DNA of 64,000 nt, from contig CAVOUI010000013.1 of NCBI GenBank assembly GCA_963699525.1, positions 124,001 through 188,000 of the forward strand, written 5' to 3'. Below the pieces are notes generated by a model, which saw only the letters and a list, made by a program, of their open reading frames with translations, did not search any database and was not told the DNA's origin. A program made the position numbers and the translations under genes. The DNA is from SG8-41 sp963699525. Lineage in GTDB: Bacteria; Pseudomonadota; Gammaproteobacteria; Burkholderiales; SG8-41. Positions 26,219 to 33,812 of the stretch are shown one piece after another. Position 1 is the stretch's first letter. Every line of letters starts with the position of its first letter.

Positions 26219-26926
26219 ATGGATAGCGGCCGCCGTGAATGGTTGAAGCGGGCGTGCGGCGCACTGGCGGGCGCGGGCGTGGGACTGCTTCAGGGCGCCG
26301 GTTGGGCGCAGAAGCCCGTGTTCCGCGACGCGGACCGCACGCGGGACAAGATCGTCGCGCTGGTGCGCTCGTTCGGGAGCGATGACCCCAGGGCGATGCG
26401 CCACATCCAGAAGATCGAGCCGATCGCGGAGGTCACCATTCCCGGGATGAAAGTGCCGCCGGACCAGTTGCCCCTCATGGATTATTTTGTCGGCGATCTC
26501 CACCTGCGCTACTCGTTCGACGATCCGAAGTTCGTTTCCAGCGTCAGCGCTTCGGACCTCAAGCGGCTGGGGCTCAAGCGGGATCAGCTGCTGCCCCTGT
26601 CGGTCGAGAATTTCCGGCGCCTCTATCCCGGGCGCACGATCGAATACCCGCTGCCGCAGATCGCGCTGGTCACGGACGCAGGTGATCTCGAGCCGTGCCT
26701 GATGCTGGACGCCGCGTTCTGGGAAAAGGAGACCCAGCGCCGGGGCAGCGCCATCGTCGCCGCCGCCCCTGCCCGCGATGTGCTCATGTTCTCGGACCGC
26801 TCGGTGCGGGGAAACGTCGAAATACTGAAGAAGCTCTCCGTCGAGGTTCACGCGACCGCGGCCAACGAAGCCCTGTCGAAGACCGTCTTTCTCTGGAACC
26901 AGGGCCGCTGGGAAGCGTTCGCGTAG
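26219..26926 (+). CDS. DUF1444-like protein with a Tat-type signal
   Basis: A 235-residue protein. The N-terminus has a twin-arginine motif (GRREWLKRACGALAGAGVG) followed by a short hydrophobic stretch ending in GWAQ, which predicts Tat export. The remainder resembles the DUF1444 (YtpQ) family: VGDLHLRYSFDDPKFVSSVSA, LKRLGLKRDQLLPLSVENF and VAAAPARDVLMFSD. YtpQ proteins are normally cytosolic and of unknown function, so a Tat-exported form is of note. ATG 26219 lies 5 bases after the MmgE/PrpD stop and the gene ends adjacent to the next start. Its role in the operon is unknown. Confidence 0.7.
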   Translation: MDSGRREWLKRACGALAGAGVGLLQGAGWAQKPVFRDADRTRDKIVALVRSFGSDDPRAMRHIQKIEPIAEVTIPGMKVPPDQLPLMDYFVGDLHLRYSFDDPKFVSSVSASDLKRLGLKRDQLLPLSVENFRRLYPGRTIEYPLPQIALVTDAGDLEPCLMLDAAFWEKETQRRGSAIVAAAPARDVLMFSDRSVRGNVEILKKLSVEVHATAANEALSKTVFLWNQGRWEAFA

Positions 26927-28597
26927 GTGATGCCGTTCATACAAGCGCCGCCCGAGCTGGGCAATCAGTACACGACTGACCGCGCGCTGCGCTCCTATCT
27001 TGCGCGCGTGCTTGACGCCGACACGCTCGCGGAGATCGAGCCCGGCCTGATCGCGATGGGCGAGCTTGCGGGGGGCGAGCTCTACCGTTTCCAGCTTGCC
27101 GACCGCAAGAACGAGCCGACGCTCACCCAGTGGGACGCGTGGGGTAACCGTGTCGATCGCATCGAGGTTTCGCCGCTCTGGAAGGAAGCGGAGCGCATTG
27201 CAGCGGAGCGGGGGCTTGTCGCCACCGCCTACGAGCGGGAGCACGGACCGCATTCGCGCGTGCATCAGTTCGCGCTCGCCTATCTCTTCACGCCTTCGAC
27301 CGACCTCTATAGCTGTCCGCTCGCCATGACGGACGGCGCGGCGCGCGCGTTGATCGCCGCAGGCAACCAGGCGCTGATCGAGCGCGCGGTGCCGCATCTC
27401 ACGAGCCGCGATCCGCGCGAGTTCTGGACCAGCGGCCAGTGGATGACGGAGGCGAGCGGCGGCTCCGATGTGGGGCTCACCGAAACCGTCGCGCGCCAGG
27501 AGAACGGGCGCTGGCGGCTCTATGGCCGCAAATGGTTCACCTCTGCCGCCGCCTCGCAGATGGCGCTGACCCTCGCCCGGCCCGCCGGCAATCCGCCCGG
27601 AGGCAAAGGGCTTGCGCTGTTCTACCTGGAAACGCGCGATGCGCAGGGGCGCCCGAATTGCGTTCTGGTAAACCGCCTGAAGGACAAGCTCGGCACGCGC
27701 AAGGTGCCCACAGCGGAGCTGACGCTCGACGGCACGGTGGCCGAGCTCGTGGCGGGCACAGGGGACGGGGTGAAGAACATCGCGCCCATGCTGAACGTCA
27801 CGCGCACCTGGAACTCGGTGGCCGCCTGCGCCCTCGCGCGGCGCGGGCTCGCGCTCTCTCGCGATTTCGCGGGTAAGCGCGTGGCTTTCGGCGCGCCGCT
27901 TGCGGAAAAGCCGCTGCACGCCGACACGCTGGCGGGGCTGGAGGCGGAATTCCAGGGCGCGCTGCAACTTGCCTTCTTCGTCGTCGAGCTGATGGGGCGG
28001 GAGGAAGCGGGCAAGGCGAGCGCGGAGCAGAAGAGCCTGCTGCGCCTGCTGACGCCGGTCGCGAAGCTCCTGACCGGCCGCCAGGTCGTGCACATAATGT
28101 CGGAGGTGATCGAGTCCTTCGGGGGCGCGGGCTACGTCGAGGACACGGGATTGCCGCTCCTCCTTCGCGACGCCCAGGTGCTGCCGATCTGGGAGGGAAC
28201 GACCAACGTGCTGTCGCTCGAGACGCTGCGGGCGCTGGAGGCGGTAGGCGGACTCGGAGTCCTCAAGCGCGAGATCGGCATCTGGCTCCGCGCAGTGCGC
28301 GAGCCGGGCCTGGTGAAGATCTCGGCGCAGGTCGAGCGGGCGGTGGAACAGGCCGAGGGGTGGCTCGATAAGGAAAGCGGAGACGGGGTCGAGGCCGGGG
28401 CGCGGCGCTTCGCCATGACGCTGGGACGCGCCGTGGAGCTGGCGCTCCTCGCGCACCACGCGCAATGGTCGCTCGACGAGGAAAAGGATCAGCGCACCGT
28501 TGCGGCGGCACGGCGCTTCGCGTCGCACGGAGTGAGTCTGCTCGCCGAGATGGATGCAGCCGACTCGCGGCGGCTCGCCCGCGATGACTCAAAATAG
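26927..28597 (+). CDS. AidB-like / long acyl-CoA dehydrogenase family protein
   Basis: A 556-residue flavoprotein of the long acyl-CoA dehydrogenase branch that includes AidB. The N-terminal extension (PPELGNQYTTDRALRSYLARVLD) is typical of AidB. The flavin-binding QWMTEASGGSDVG and GRKWFTSAAAS segments and the C-terminal VIESFGGAGYVEDTGLPLLLRDAQVLPIWEGTTNV are complete, although the final catalytic-base region must be checked against true dehydrogenases. The frame opens with GTG 26927 immediately followed by ATG 26930; either may start it. It is the last gene of the tct-linked operon, and its end overlaps by 9 bases the convergent SDR gene. Confidence 0.88.
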   Translation: MMPFIQAPPELGNQYTTDRALRSYLARVLDADTLAEIEPGLIAMGELAGGELYRFQLADRKNEPTLTQWDAWGNRVDRIEVSPLWKEAERIAAERGLVATAYEREHGPHSRVHQFALAYLFTPSTDLYSCPLAMTDGAARALIAAGNQALIERAVPHLTSRDPREFWTSGQWMTEASGGSDVGLTETVARQENGRWRLYGRKWFTSAAASQMALTLARPAGNPPGGKGLALFYLETRDAQGRPNCVLVNRLKDKLGTRKVPTAELTLDGTVAELVAGTGDGVKNIAPMLNVTRTWNSVAACALARRGLALSRDFAGKRVAFGAPLAEKPLHADTLAGLEAEFQGALQLAFFVVELMGREEAGKASAEQKSLLRLLTPVAKLLTGRQVVHIMSEVIESFGGAGYVEDTGLPLLLRDAQVLPIWEGTTNVLSLETLRALEAVGGLGVLKREIGIWLRAVREPGLVKISAQVERAVEQAEGWLDKESGDGVEAGARRFAMTLGRAVELALLAHHAQWSLDEEKDQRTVAAARRFASHGVSLLAEMDAADSRRLARDDSK

Positions 28598-29383
28598 TGA
28601 TCGGATGATCCCGCCGTCCACGCGCTGCGCAGCGCCGTTGATCGCGGCCGCGCGCTCCGAGCACAGGAACGCAATCTGAGCGGCAATCTCCTCCGGCTTT
28701 GCCCAGCGCTGAAGCAGTGAAGACGCCCCCGTCGTCTCGAAGTAGGCGGTGCGCATCCCGTCGACCGTTTTGCCGAGCCCGGGCGCGATCTTCCCCAGAA
28801 AGGCTTCCACGCCTTCCGACCAGGTGGGGGCGACGAGCGCGCTGTTGACCGTTACGCGCGTGCCCTTGGTCAGCTCGGCGAGGCTGCGCGCGATCGACAC
28901 CTGCGCCGCCTTCGACATCGCGTAGTGCGCCATGCCCGGATTGGGCTTCGCGCTCTGGTCGCTCGCGATGAATACGATCCTGCCCCAGTTCCGCTCCAGC
29001 ATGCCCGGGAGCAGCGCGCGCGACAGGCGCACCCCGCTCATCACGTTCAACTCGAACATGTCGAGCCAGTCCCGGTCGGAGATCGCGGTGAATTCCTTGA
29101 CCTCGAAATAGCCGACGTTGTTGACGAGGATGTCGACCGGACCGATCCCCGCCAGTGCATCCACCACTTTCCGCGCACCGGCGGCGGTTGCGAGGTCCGC
29201 GGCGATGCCGTGCGCTGATCCGGTCCTCGACAGCGCGGCCACGGCGTCCTTCACGGTGGCTTCGTTGCGGCCGTTGACAATGACATGCGCACCTTCGGCT
29301 GCCAGGGCTGCCGCGACGGCGCGCCCGATTCCCATCGTCGAGCCCGTCACCAGCGCGAGCCTGCCCTTGATTCCCAGATCCAT
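28589..29383 (-). CDS. Short-chain dehydrogenase/reductase (SDR) family oxidoreductase
   Basis: A 264-residue classical SDR. The cofactor motif TGSTMGIG is at 13-20 and the NNVG-type stretch ILVNNVGYFE near 86. The catalytic tetrad residues are Ser141 (FIASDQ), Tyr154 and Lys158 (HYAMSKAA). The C-terminus (AINGAAQRVDGGIIRSLF) matches the FabG-like ending. It reduces a ketone or oxidises a hydroxyl; with the surrounding acyl-CoA genes a hydroxyacyl or hydroxy-acid substrate is plausible. The last codons overlap the convergent acyl-CoA dehydrogenase, and its promoter region is shared divergently with the frnE-like gene. Confidence 0.93.
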   Translation of the reverse strand: MDLGIKGRLALVTGSTMGIGRAVAAALAAEGAHVIVNGRNEATVKDAVAALSRTGSAHGIAADLATAAGARKVVDALAGIGPVDILVNNVGYFEVKEFTAISDRDWLDMFELNVMSGVRLSRALLPGMLERNWGRIVFIASDQSAKPNPGMAHYAMSKAAQVSIARSLAELTKGTRVTVNSALVAPTWSEGVEAFLGKIAPGLGKTVDGMRTAYFETTGASSLLQRWAKPEEIAAQIAFLCSERAAAINGAAQRVDGGIIRSLF

Positions 29384-29418
29384 TGCCGGCCTCCGTCGTC
29401 GTCCAAGCGCATGTTAGA

Positions 29419-29424
29419 TACAAT
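29419..29424 (+). promoter_or_regulatory. Possible -10 box (TACAAT) for the frnE-like/kinase unit
   Basis: TACAAT occurs 61 bases before ATG 29486 in the 102-base divergent gap shared with the SDR gene. No convincing -35 is present, so this is a weak candidate. Confidence 0.3.
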
Positions 29425-29485
29425 CGGGGCGTCCAACAAACGGCGAAGTGGTTTAAGATTCCGCTGGGCGAAACCGGAGCGTGAA

Positions 29486-30139
29486 ATGAACGAGAAGCGA
29501 CTCAGCATCGACATCGTGTCCGACGTAGTCTGACCCTGGTGCTTCATCGGGAAGCGCAAGCTGGAAAAGGCGCTGGGCCTTTACCGCGAGCGTCATCCCG
29601 ATGAGCCACAGCCGGCCGTGCGCTGGCTGCCGTTCCAGTTGAATCCCGACCTTCCCGAGGCCGGCATTCCGCGCGAGGACTACGTCGCGCGGAAATTCGG
29701 CGCGCGCGGAAAGGGCGTCAACGAGCGGGTCACCCAGGCCGGCCGCCAGGTCGGCATCCCGTTCGCCTACGAGAAGATGAAGGTCCAGCCCAACACGCTC
29801 AACGCGCACCGGCTGATGTACTTTGCGGAGCGCGCCGGGAAGCAGGACGAGCTGGCCGAGGCGCTGTTCCGCGCCCACTTCACGGAGGGCGCCAATCTCA
29901 CCGACCGGGAAACGCTCGCCGAAATCGCCGCCCGCGCCGGGCTCGACCGCAAGGCGGCGGCGGACTTCCTGGCCAGCGACGCCGACCGCGACACGATCGC
30001 CCGCGCGGACGTCGAGGCGCGCAATGCCGGGATCGGCGGCGTGCCGTTCTTTATCTTCAACCGCAAGGTCGGTGTCTCCGGCGCGCAGGACCCTGAAACG
30101 CTGCTCGACGCGATGGAACAGGCACTGCAGGAGCGATGA
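29486..30139 (+). CDS. FrnE/DsbA-family thioredoxin-fold oxidoreductase with in-frame TGA at the active-site cysteine (candidate selenoprotein)
   Basis: ATG 29486 opens MNEKRLSIDIVSDVV, then TGA at 29531-29533 (codon 16), then PWCFIGKRKLEKAL, and the frame stays open to 30139. In the DsbA/FrnE family this position is the first cysteine of the CPWC redox motif, so the codon replaced is exactly TGC by TGA. With it the protein is 217 residues, the normal family length, and the rest is intact (FQLNPDLPEAGIPREDYVARKFG, GIGGVPFFIFNRKVGVSGAQDPETL with the cis-proline region GVPFF). Selenocysteine insertion, a null mutation of the catalytic cysteine, or a base error would all give this sequence. Hairpins follow the TGA but do not exactly match a bacterial SECIS. 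Standard callers would start the gene at 29618. The stop overlaps the kinase start (ATGA). Confidence 0.72.
29539..29557 (+). promoter_or_regulatory. Hairpin just downstream of the in-frame TGA (SECIS candidate, imperfect)
   Basis: GUGCUUC-type arm 29539-29545 pairs with 29551-29557 (seven pairs, one G-U) around a five-base AUCGG loop that starts 12 bases after the TGA. An alternative weaker stem, 29553-29555 with 29560-29562, presents a GCAA tetraloop 22 bases after the TGA with G first, nearer to the known bacterial SECIS spacing. Neither is decisive by eye. Confidence 0.3.
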
Positions 30140-31581
30140 CGACCTACCGCAACGCGCTCCCGCTCGGGAGCCTGTTGCTGGAGTATCGCCTGGAGGCCGT
30201 GCTCGGGGCCGGCGGCTTCGGGATGACCTACCTCGGCCAGGACACCCACCTCGAGAAGCAGGTCGCGATCAAGGAGTACCTCCCCACCGATCTTGTCGTG
30301 CGCGCGCTCGACGGCAGCATCATGCCAATCACCGGCGAGCTGAAGGGCGAGTTCGAGTGGGGCCTCGAGCGCTTCATCCAGGAGGCACGCACCCTCGCGA
30401 GATTCAGCCATCCGCACATCGTGCGCGTGAACCGCTTCTTCCAGGCGAACGGCACCGGCTACATGGTGATGGACTACGAGAAGGGCGAGTCGCTGTTCCA
30501 GATGCTGAAGCGCGGCCTGCAGCCGGACGAGGAAAAGCTGAAGGGGATCCTGATGCCGCTGCTCGACGGGCTGCAGGCGGTTCACGCGGAAGGCTTTCTC
30601 CACCGGGACATCAAGCCGAGCAACATCTTCGTCCGCGAATCGGGCAGCCCGGTGCTGATCGATTTCGGCGCGGCGCGACACGCCGTGAGCGGCGCGACGC
30701 GCAGCCTCACCTCGGTGCTCACGCCGGGCTACGCGCCGCTCGAGCAATATTCGAGAGACGGGCACCAGGGACCGTGGTCGGACATCTACGCGATGGCCGG
30801 CGTGATTTACCGCGCGCTGGTGAACGAGAATCCCCCGGATGCCGTGAGCCGGATGAAGGCCGACGCGGTTCCCGGCAAGCTCGCGGCCGCACGCGGACGG
30901 GTGAGCGGGCCGTTCCTGCGGGCGGTCGAATGGGCGCTCGCACTTGACGAGAAGCAGCGCCCGCAAAGCGTGCAGGAATGGAAGCGGGCGCTCGCAGGAC
31001 AGACGGCAGCGACCGACGCGGCGAAGCTCGCCCTGCAATCCGCTCCCACGGTGATCTCCTCGCCGCCGGTCGCGCAGCCGCGGCCCCCGCAGCCTGCTCC
31101 CGGGAAAACCCGATCGGGCTGGCGCTGGGTTGGGATCGCCGTCGTCTTGCTGGTTGCGGTTCTTGCCGTCAGCGCGTGGAACAAGCAGCGCTCGGCTCAA
31201 TCGGCAGGGCCCGGGCTTACGCGGCCTGGTCCGGGAAGCGCCCCGTCTCCCGAGGTGAAAGCGCCGAAGCCGGGCGTGACCGGGCAGACTGCCGACCCTC
31301 GCGACACCTCACGCGCGCGGCCGGATCGAGAGCGCACTGACCGTCCCGGCGATTCGCAGCGGCCCGCTCTCGAGGAATTCCGGAAGAAGATCGCGCAGGA
31401 GTTCAAATCGGCCGACCTCGACAATGACGGCTACCTGTCGCGCGAGGAAGTCCAGACCCGGTTTCCCGGCATCGCGCGCGAGTTCCAGCGCGTGGACAGC
31501 GACGGCGACGGCCGCATCTCGGCGGAGGAGTTCTTGCAGCTGCGGCGATTCCAGGCGCAGCAGCGACTGAAGAAGAACTAG
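30136..31581 (+). CDS. Membrane-anchored Ser/Thr protein kinase with two C-terminal EF-hands
   Basis: A 481-residue protein. The Hanks-type kinase domain spans about 17-285: glycine loop GAGGFG at 24-29, lysine Lys46 in VAIKEYLP, catalytic HRDIKPSN at 156-163, DFG at 176-178 and an activation-loop GYAPLEQY. A Pro-rich linker leads to one transmembrane helix (331-347), a second Pro/Arg-rich stretch, and two canonical EF-hand loops, DLDNDGYLSREE (427-438) and DSDGDGRISAEE (454-465). Topology implies a cytoplasmic kinase and periplasmic EF-hands, so calcium outside the membrane could be sensed. It is translationally coupled to the frnE-like gene. No phosphatase or FHA gene is nearby. Confidence 0.9.
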   Translation: MTTYRNALPLGSLLLEYRLEAVLGAGGFGMTYLGQDTHLEKQVAIKEYLPTDLVVRALDGSIMPITGELKGEFEWGLERFIQEARTLARFSHPHIVRVNRFFQANGTGYMVMDYEKGESLFQMLKRGLQPDEEKLKGILMPLLDGLQAVHAEGFLHRDIKPSNIFVRESGSPVLIDFGAARHAVSGATRSLTSVLTPGYAPLEQYSRDGHQGPWSDIYAMAGVIYRALVNENPPDAVSRMKADAVPGKLAAARGRVSGPFLRAVEWALALDEKQRPQSVQEWKRALAGQTAATDAAKLALQSAPTVISSPPVAQPRPPQPAPGKTRSGWRWVGIAVVLLVAVLAVSAWNKQRSAQSAGPGLTRPGPGSAPSPEVKAPKPGVTGQTADPRDTSRARPDRERTDRPGDSQRPALEEFRKKIAQEFKSADLDNDGYLSREEVQTRFPGIAREFQRVDSDGDGRISAEEFLQLRRFQAQQRLKKN

Positions 31582-31601
31582 ATTCCCGCCTTCGCGGGAA
31601 T
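31582..31601. terminator. ATTCCCGC-CTTC-GCGGGAAT hairpin, repeat-like, between convergent genes
   Basis: An 8-base perfect stem (31582-31589 with 31594-31601) with a CTTC loop starts directly at the kinase stop. The ATTCCCGC-CTTCGCGGGAATGACG string is a form I recall as a common dispersed repeat in proteobacteria. It may stop transcription of the kinase and of the convergent GST gene. No T-run follows, so factor-independent termination is unlikely. Confidence 0.55.
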
Positions 31602-31618
31602 GACGAATGCCGTCAAGG

Positions 31619-32294
31619 TCAGAGCGGCTGCAGGCTGACGTCGGCGAGCGACGCGGCAAAGCCGTCGATGGTCTCGTTCACCCGCTTCCAGTGCCTGAGC
31701 CGCTTCATGTTGCCGAGCCAGCGCTCGACGTTCGGGTACGCCGCGTAATCGCCGCGGATCAGCTCGCCCAGCGCGACGAACGAGGCGCCGAAGTAATCAG
31801 CGATCGTCATCTGGTCGCCGCAGAGATAGCCGTTCTCCGGCCCGATCAGATGCTCGTCGAGCACCTGCATCCATGCGATCGCCCGTTCCTTGCTCCAGGC
31901 GAGGGTCGCCGCCTGAACCTCTGCGCTCGGCCGCTTGTGCGTCGGAAAGATCTGGGGGTAGACGTAGCCGTAGGCGAAATCGCGGCACACCTGCGTGTTG
32001 ATCCAGTCCATCCGTTCGTTGACGCGTGCGCGCTGCCTGCAGCTCCTTCGGATACGCGGGAGAGTCGATCTTCTCGGCCAAGTACTTGAGGATCGTCGAG
32101 CTCTCGGTCAGCCGGAAGCCGTCGTCCTCGAGCACGGGGACGAGGTGGTTGGGATTGATCGCTTCGTAGGGCTGCCCGTAGTGCTCGCCCGTGAAGAGGT
32201 CGACGATCCGGAATTCGACGTCGATGCCGCTCTCGGCGGCGAACAGCATCACCGGCCGGCTCGTCGTCGAAGCGGGGTGGTAGTAGATCCTCAT
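31619..32294 (-). pseudogene. Glutathione S-transferase with a single-base frameshift
   Basis: The N-terminal thioredoxin-like domain (RIYYHPASTTSRPVMLFAAESGIDVEF, NHLVPVLEDDGFRLTESSTILKYLAEK) starts at ATG 32294. The all-helical C-domain (RMDWINTQVCRDFAYGYVYPQ, GDQMTIADYFGASFVALGEL) continues in another frame to 31619. One extra base in the GCGCGC stretch near 32028-32032 explains the break. Restored length is about 224 residues, normal for a GST. The N-domain carries ESST, the gamma-glutamyl-binding motif. Its start overlaps the stop of the upstream hydrolase (ATGA), so the pair is coupled. Mutation or assembly error both remain possible. Confidence 0.8.
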
Positions 32295-33155
32295 GGCTCG
32301 CCCTCGAGCAGGAAATCACGCACTGCCGCGATCTGATCGTCCGCCATCAGCATCGGCGCATGCCCGACGCCCGCAAATTCTACCAGCCGCGGACGCGGAC
32401 CGCGCCGCGTCATGTCGGTCGCGGTTTCCTTCAGCAGCAGGTCCGACTGCACGCCCCGGAGCAGCAGCGTGGGGCAGGTGATGGCGTCCCAGGTACTGCC
32501 ACAGGTCCACGTCGGCGACCGGTTGTTTCTTGAACGCGCTGGCGATTCCGGGGTCGTAGCGAAATCCCCAGGAGCCGTCCTCGTGCTGCGTTGCGCCGTT
32601 CACGGTCACGTGCCGCCACTGCGTGTCGGTGAGTGGACCGAACGGTGCCGAAATCAGGCGCACCGCGACTTCCATCTCGTCCAGCGTCCGGAAGCGCGGA
32701 TCCTTGCCGACGTAGCTCCCGATCCGCTCGAGCGCGGCCTTGGGGATGAAGGCGCCGACATCGTTCAGCACCAGCTTCGCGATCGGCGTGTTGGGGCGGG
32801 AGGCGAGCAGCATGCCGATGATGCCGCCCATCGAGGTGCCGACCCAGTGGATCCTGCGCGGCCCGCCTCGCGCCGTGACGCGGGCGATCAGCGCCGTCAG
32901 GTCGGCGCAGTACTGGGGGTAGGCGTAGTCCTCCTTCGCGGGGAGCCAGTCGCTGCGGCCCCGTCCGGCGACGTCGGGGCAAACCACCCGGAATTCCGGC
33001 AGCAGCGCGCGGGCGAGGAAATCGAAGTCGCGGCAAGTCCGGGTAAGGCCATGCACGCAAATCGCCAGGCGCTCCGCACCGGGATCGCCCCATTCCACGT
33101 AATGCATGCGGTGAAAGCCCTTGCTCGAGAGGCACAGCAGGTAGTCGCTTTTCAT
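32291..33155 (-). pseudogene. Alpha/beta hydrolase with a single-base frameshift near the C-terminus
   Basis: ATG 33155 begins MKSDYLLCLSSKGFHRMHYVEWGD. Oxyanion HG lies in CVHGLTRTC and the nucleophile elbow is GTSMGG (Ser in VGTSMGGIIGM). After DVDLWQY an extra base near 32490-32494 shifts frame. Removing it gives WDAITCPTLLLRGVQSDLLL and FAGVGHAPMLMADDQI, containing the expected acid Asp and catalytic His, to a TGA at 32291-32293. Restored length is about 287 residues. Without correction the catalytic histidine would be lost. The ATG overlaps the upstream membrane gene stop by 4 bases. Confidence 0.8.
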
Positions 33156-33793
33156 GCTCGGTCCGGGCCCATCCTGTCGCGCAGGAGTTTACCGCCTTTG
33201 TAGAGCAGCACCATCGCCGCAAGCTGGAGCACGTGGTAGAGGTCGTTGTGGTTGAAGTGCTCGTACGGGGCGATGCGGAAGAACTGGATCGCAGCCGCCG
33301 TTGCAGAGACCGCGATCCCCGCGAGGACCCAATGGGAGGCGGCGTCCCCGCGGGAAGCGGCGGACCACCCGTGCAGGAGAAGCAATACCGACATCGCGAC
33401 GGCGGTGTCGAGTACGACGTAGCGGTACTCGTCGTGGAAAAGCATCCACCCCGTGTAGGCCGCGAGCTGCGCGGCGGCGAAGGCGAGAAGCGCAGTGCGC
33501 CCCGCGTCACGCGTTGTGGCGATAACGCTCCCGGCCACGATCGCGAAACTGAACACGCCGACCGCAAGCACCGTGACCTTCCAGCTGAGCGCATAAGCGG
33601 CCGGGCTCATCAACGTCGCGAAGCCGTGATGGGTGCCGCCGAGCAGGGCGGATGCCGCGGCAGCTGCGAAAGCCAGCGCCCAGCACTTGCGGGCGCGCTC
33701 TTCCCCCGCAGTCCGGTAGAGACGCCAGCCGAGCGCGGCGCTGACCGCGCCGAGCGCGTAGTCGGTGATCAGGGTCACCGGCTCGCTGATCAC
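33152..33793 (-). CDS. DUF6962-like integral membrane protein
   Basis: A 213-residue polytopic membrane protein with about six or seven hydrophobic segments (for example ITDYALGAVSAALGWRLY and SWKVTVLAVGVFSFAIVAG). It carries GGTHHGF and a YEHFNHNDLYHVLQLAAMVLLYKGG motif, whose paired histidines resemble those of the DUF6962 / 7TM alkaline-ceramidase-like (CREST-type) proteins. I infer a possible metal-dependent membrane hydrolase, but the family has no assigned function that I can confirm. It overlaps the following hydrolase by 4 bases and lies 19 bases after the GIDE-like gene, so it belongs to the minus-strand LemA operon. Confidence 0.7.
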   Translation of the reverse strand: MISEPVTLITDYALGAVSAALGWRLYRTAGEERARKCWALAFAAAAASALLGGTHHGFATLMSPAAYALSWKVTVLAVGVFSFAIVAGSVIATTRDAGRTALLAFAAAQLAAYTGWMLFHDEYRYVVLDTAVAMSVLLLLHGWSAASRGDAASHWVLAGIAVSATAAAIQFFRIAPYEHFNHNDLYHVLQLAAMVLLYKGGKLLRDRMGPDRA

Positions 33794-33812
33794 GATCGGT
33801 GCCCCCTCGCGC

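Noticed and set aside
25766..28528. A 920-residue minus-strand open frame over MmgE/PrpD, DUF1444 and AidB-like genes
   Set aside because: Spans three genes in antisense and has no recognisable domain; long antisense frames are expected at this GC content.
1523..29533. UGA read as a sense codon genome-wide (alternative genetic code)
   Set aside because: Many genes here end properly in TGA, including overlapping TGATG and ATGA junctions, so UGA is an ordinary stop.
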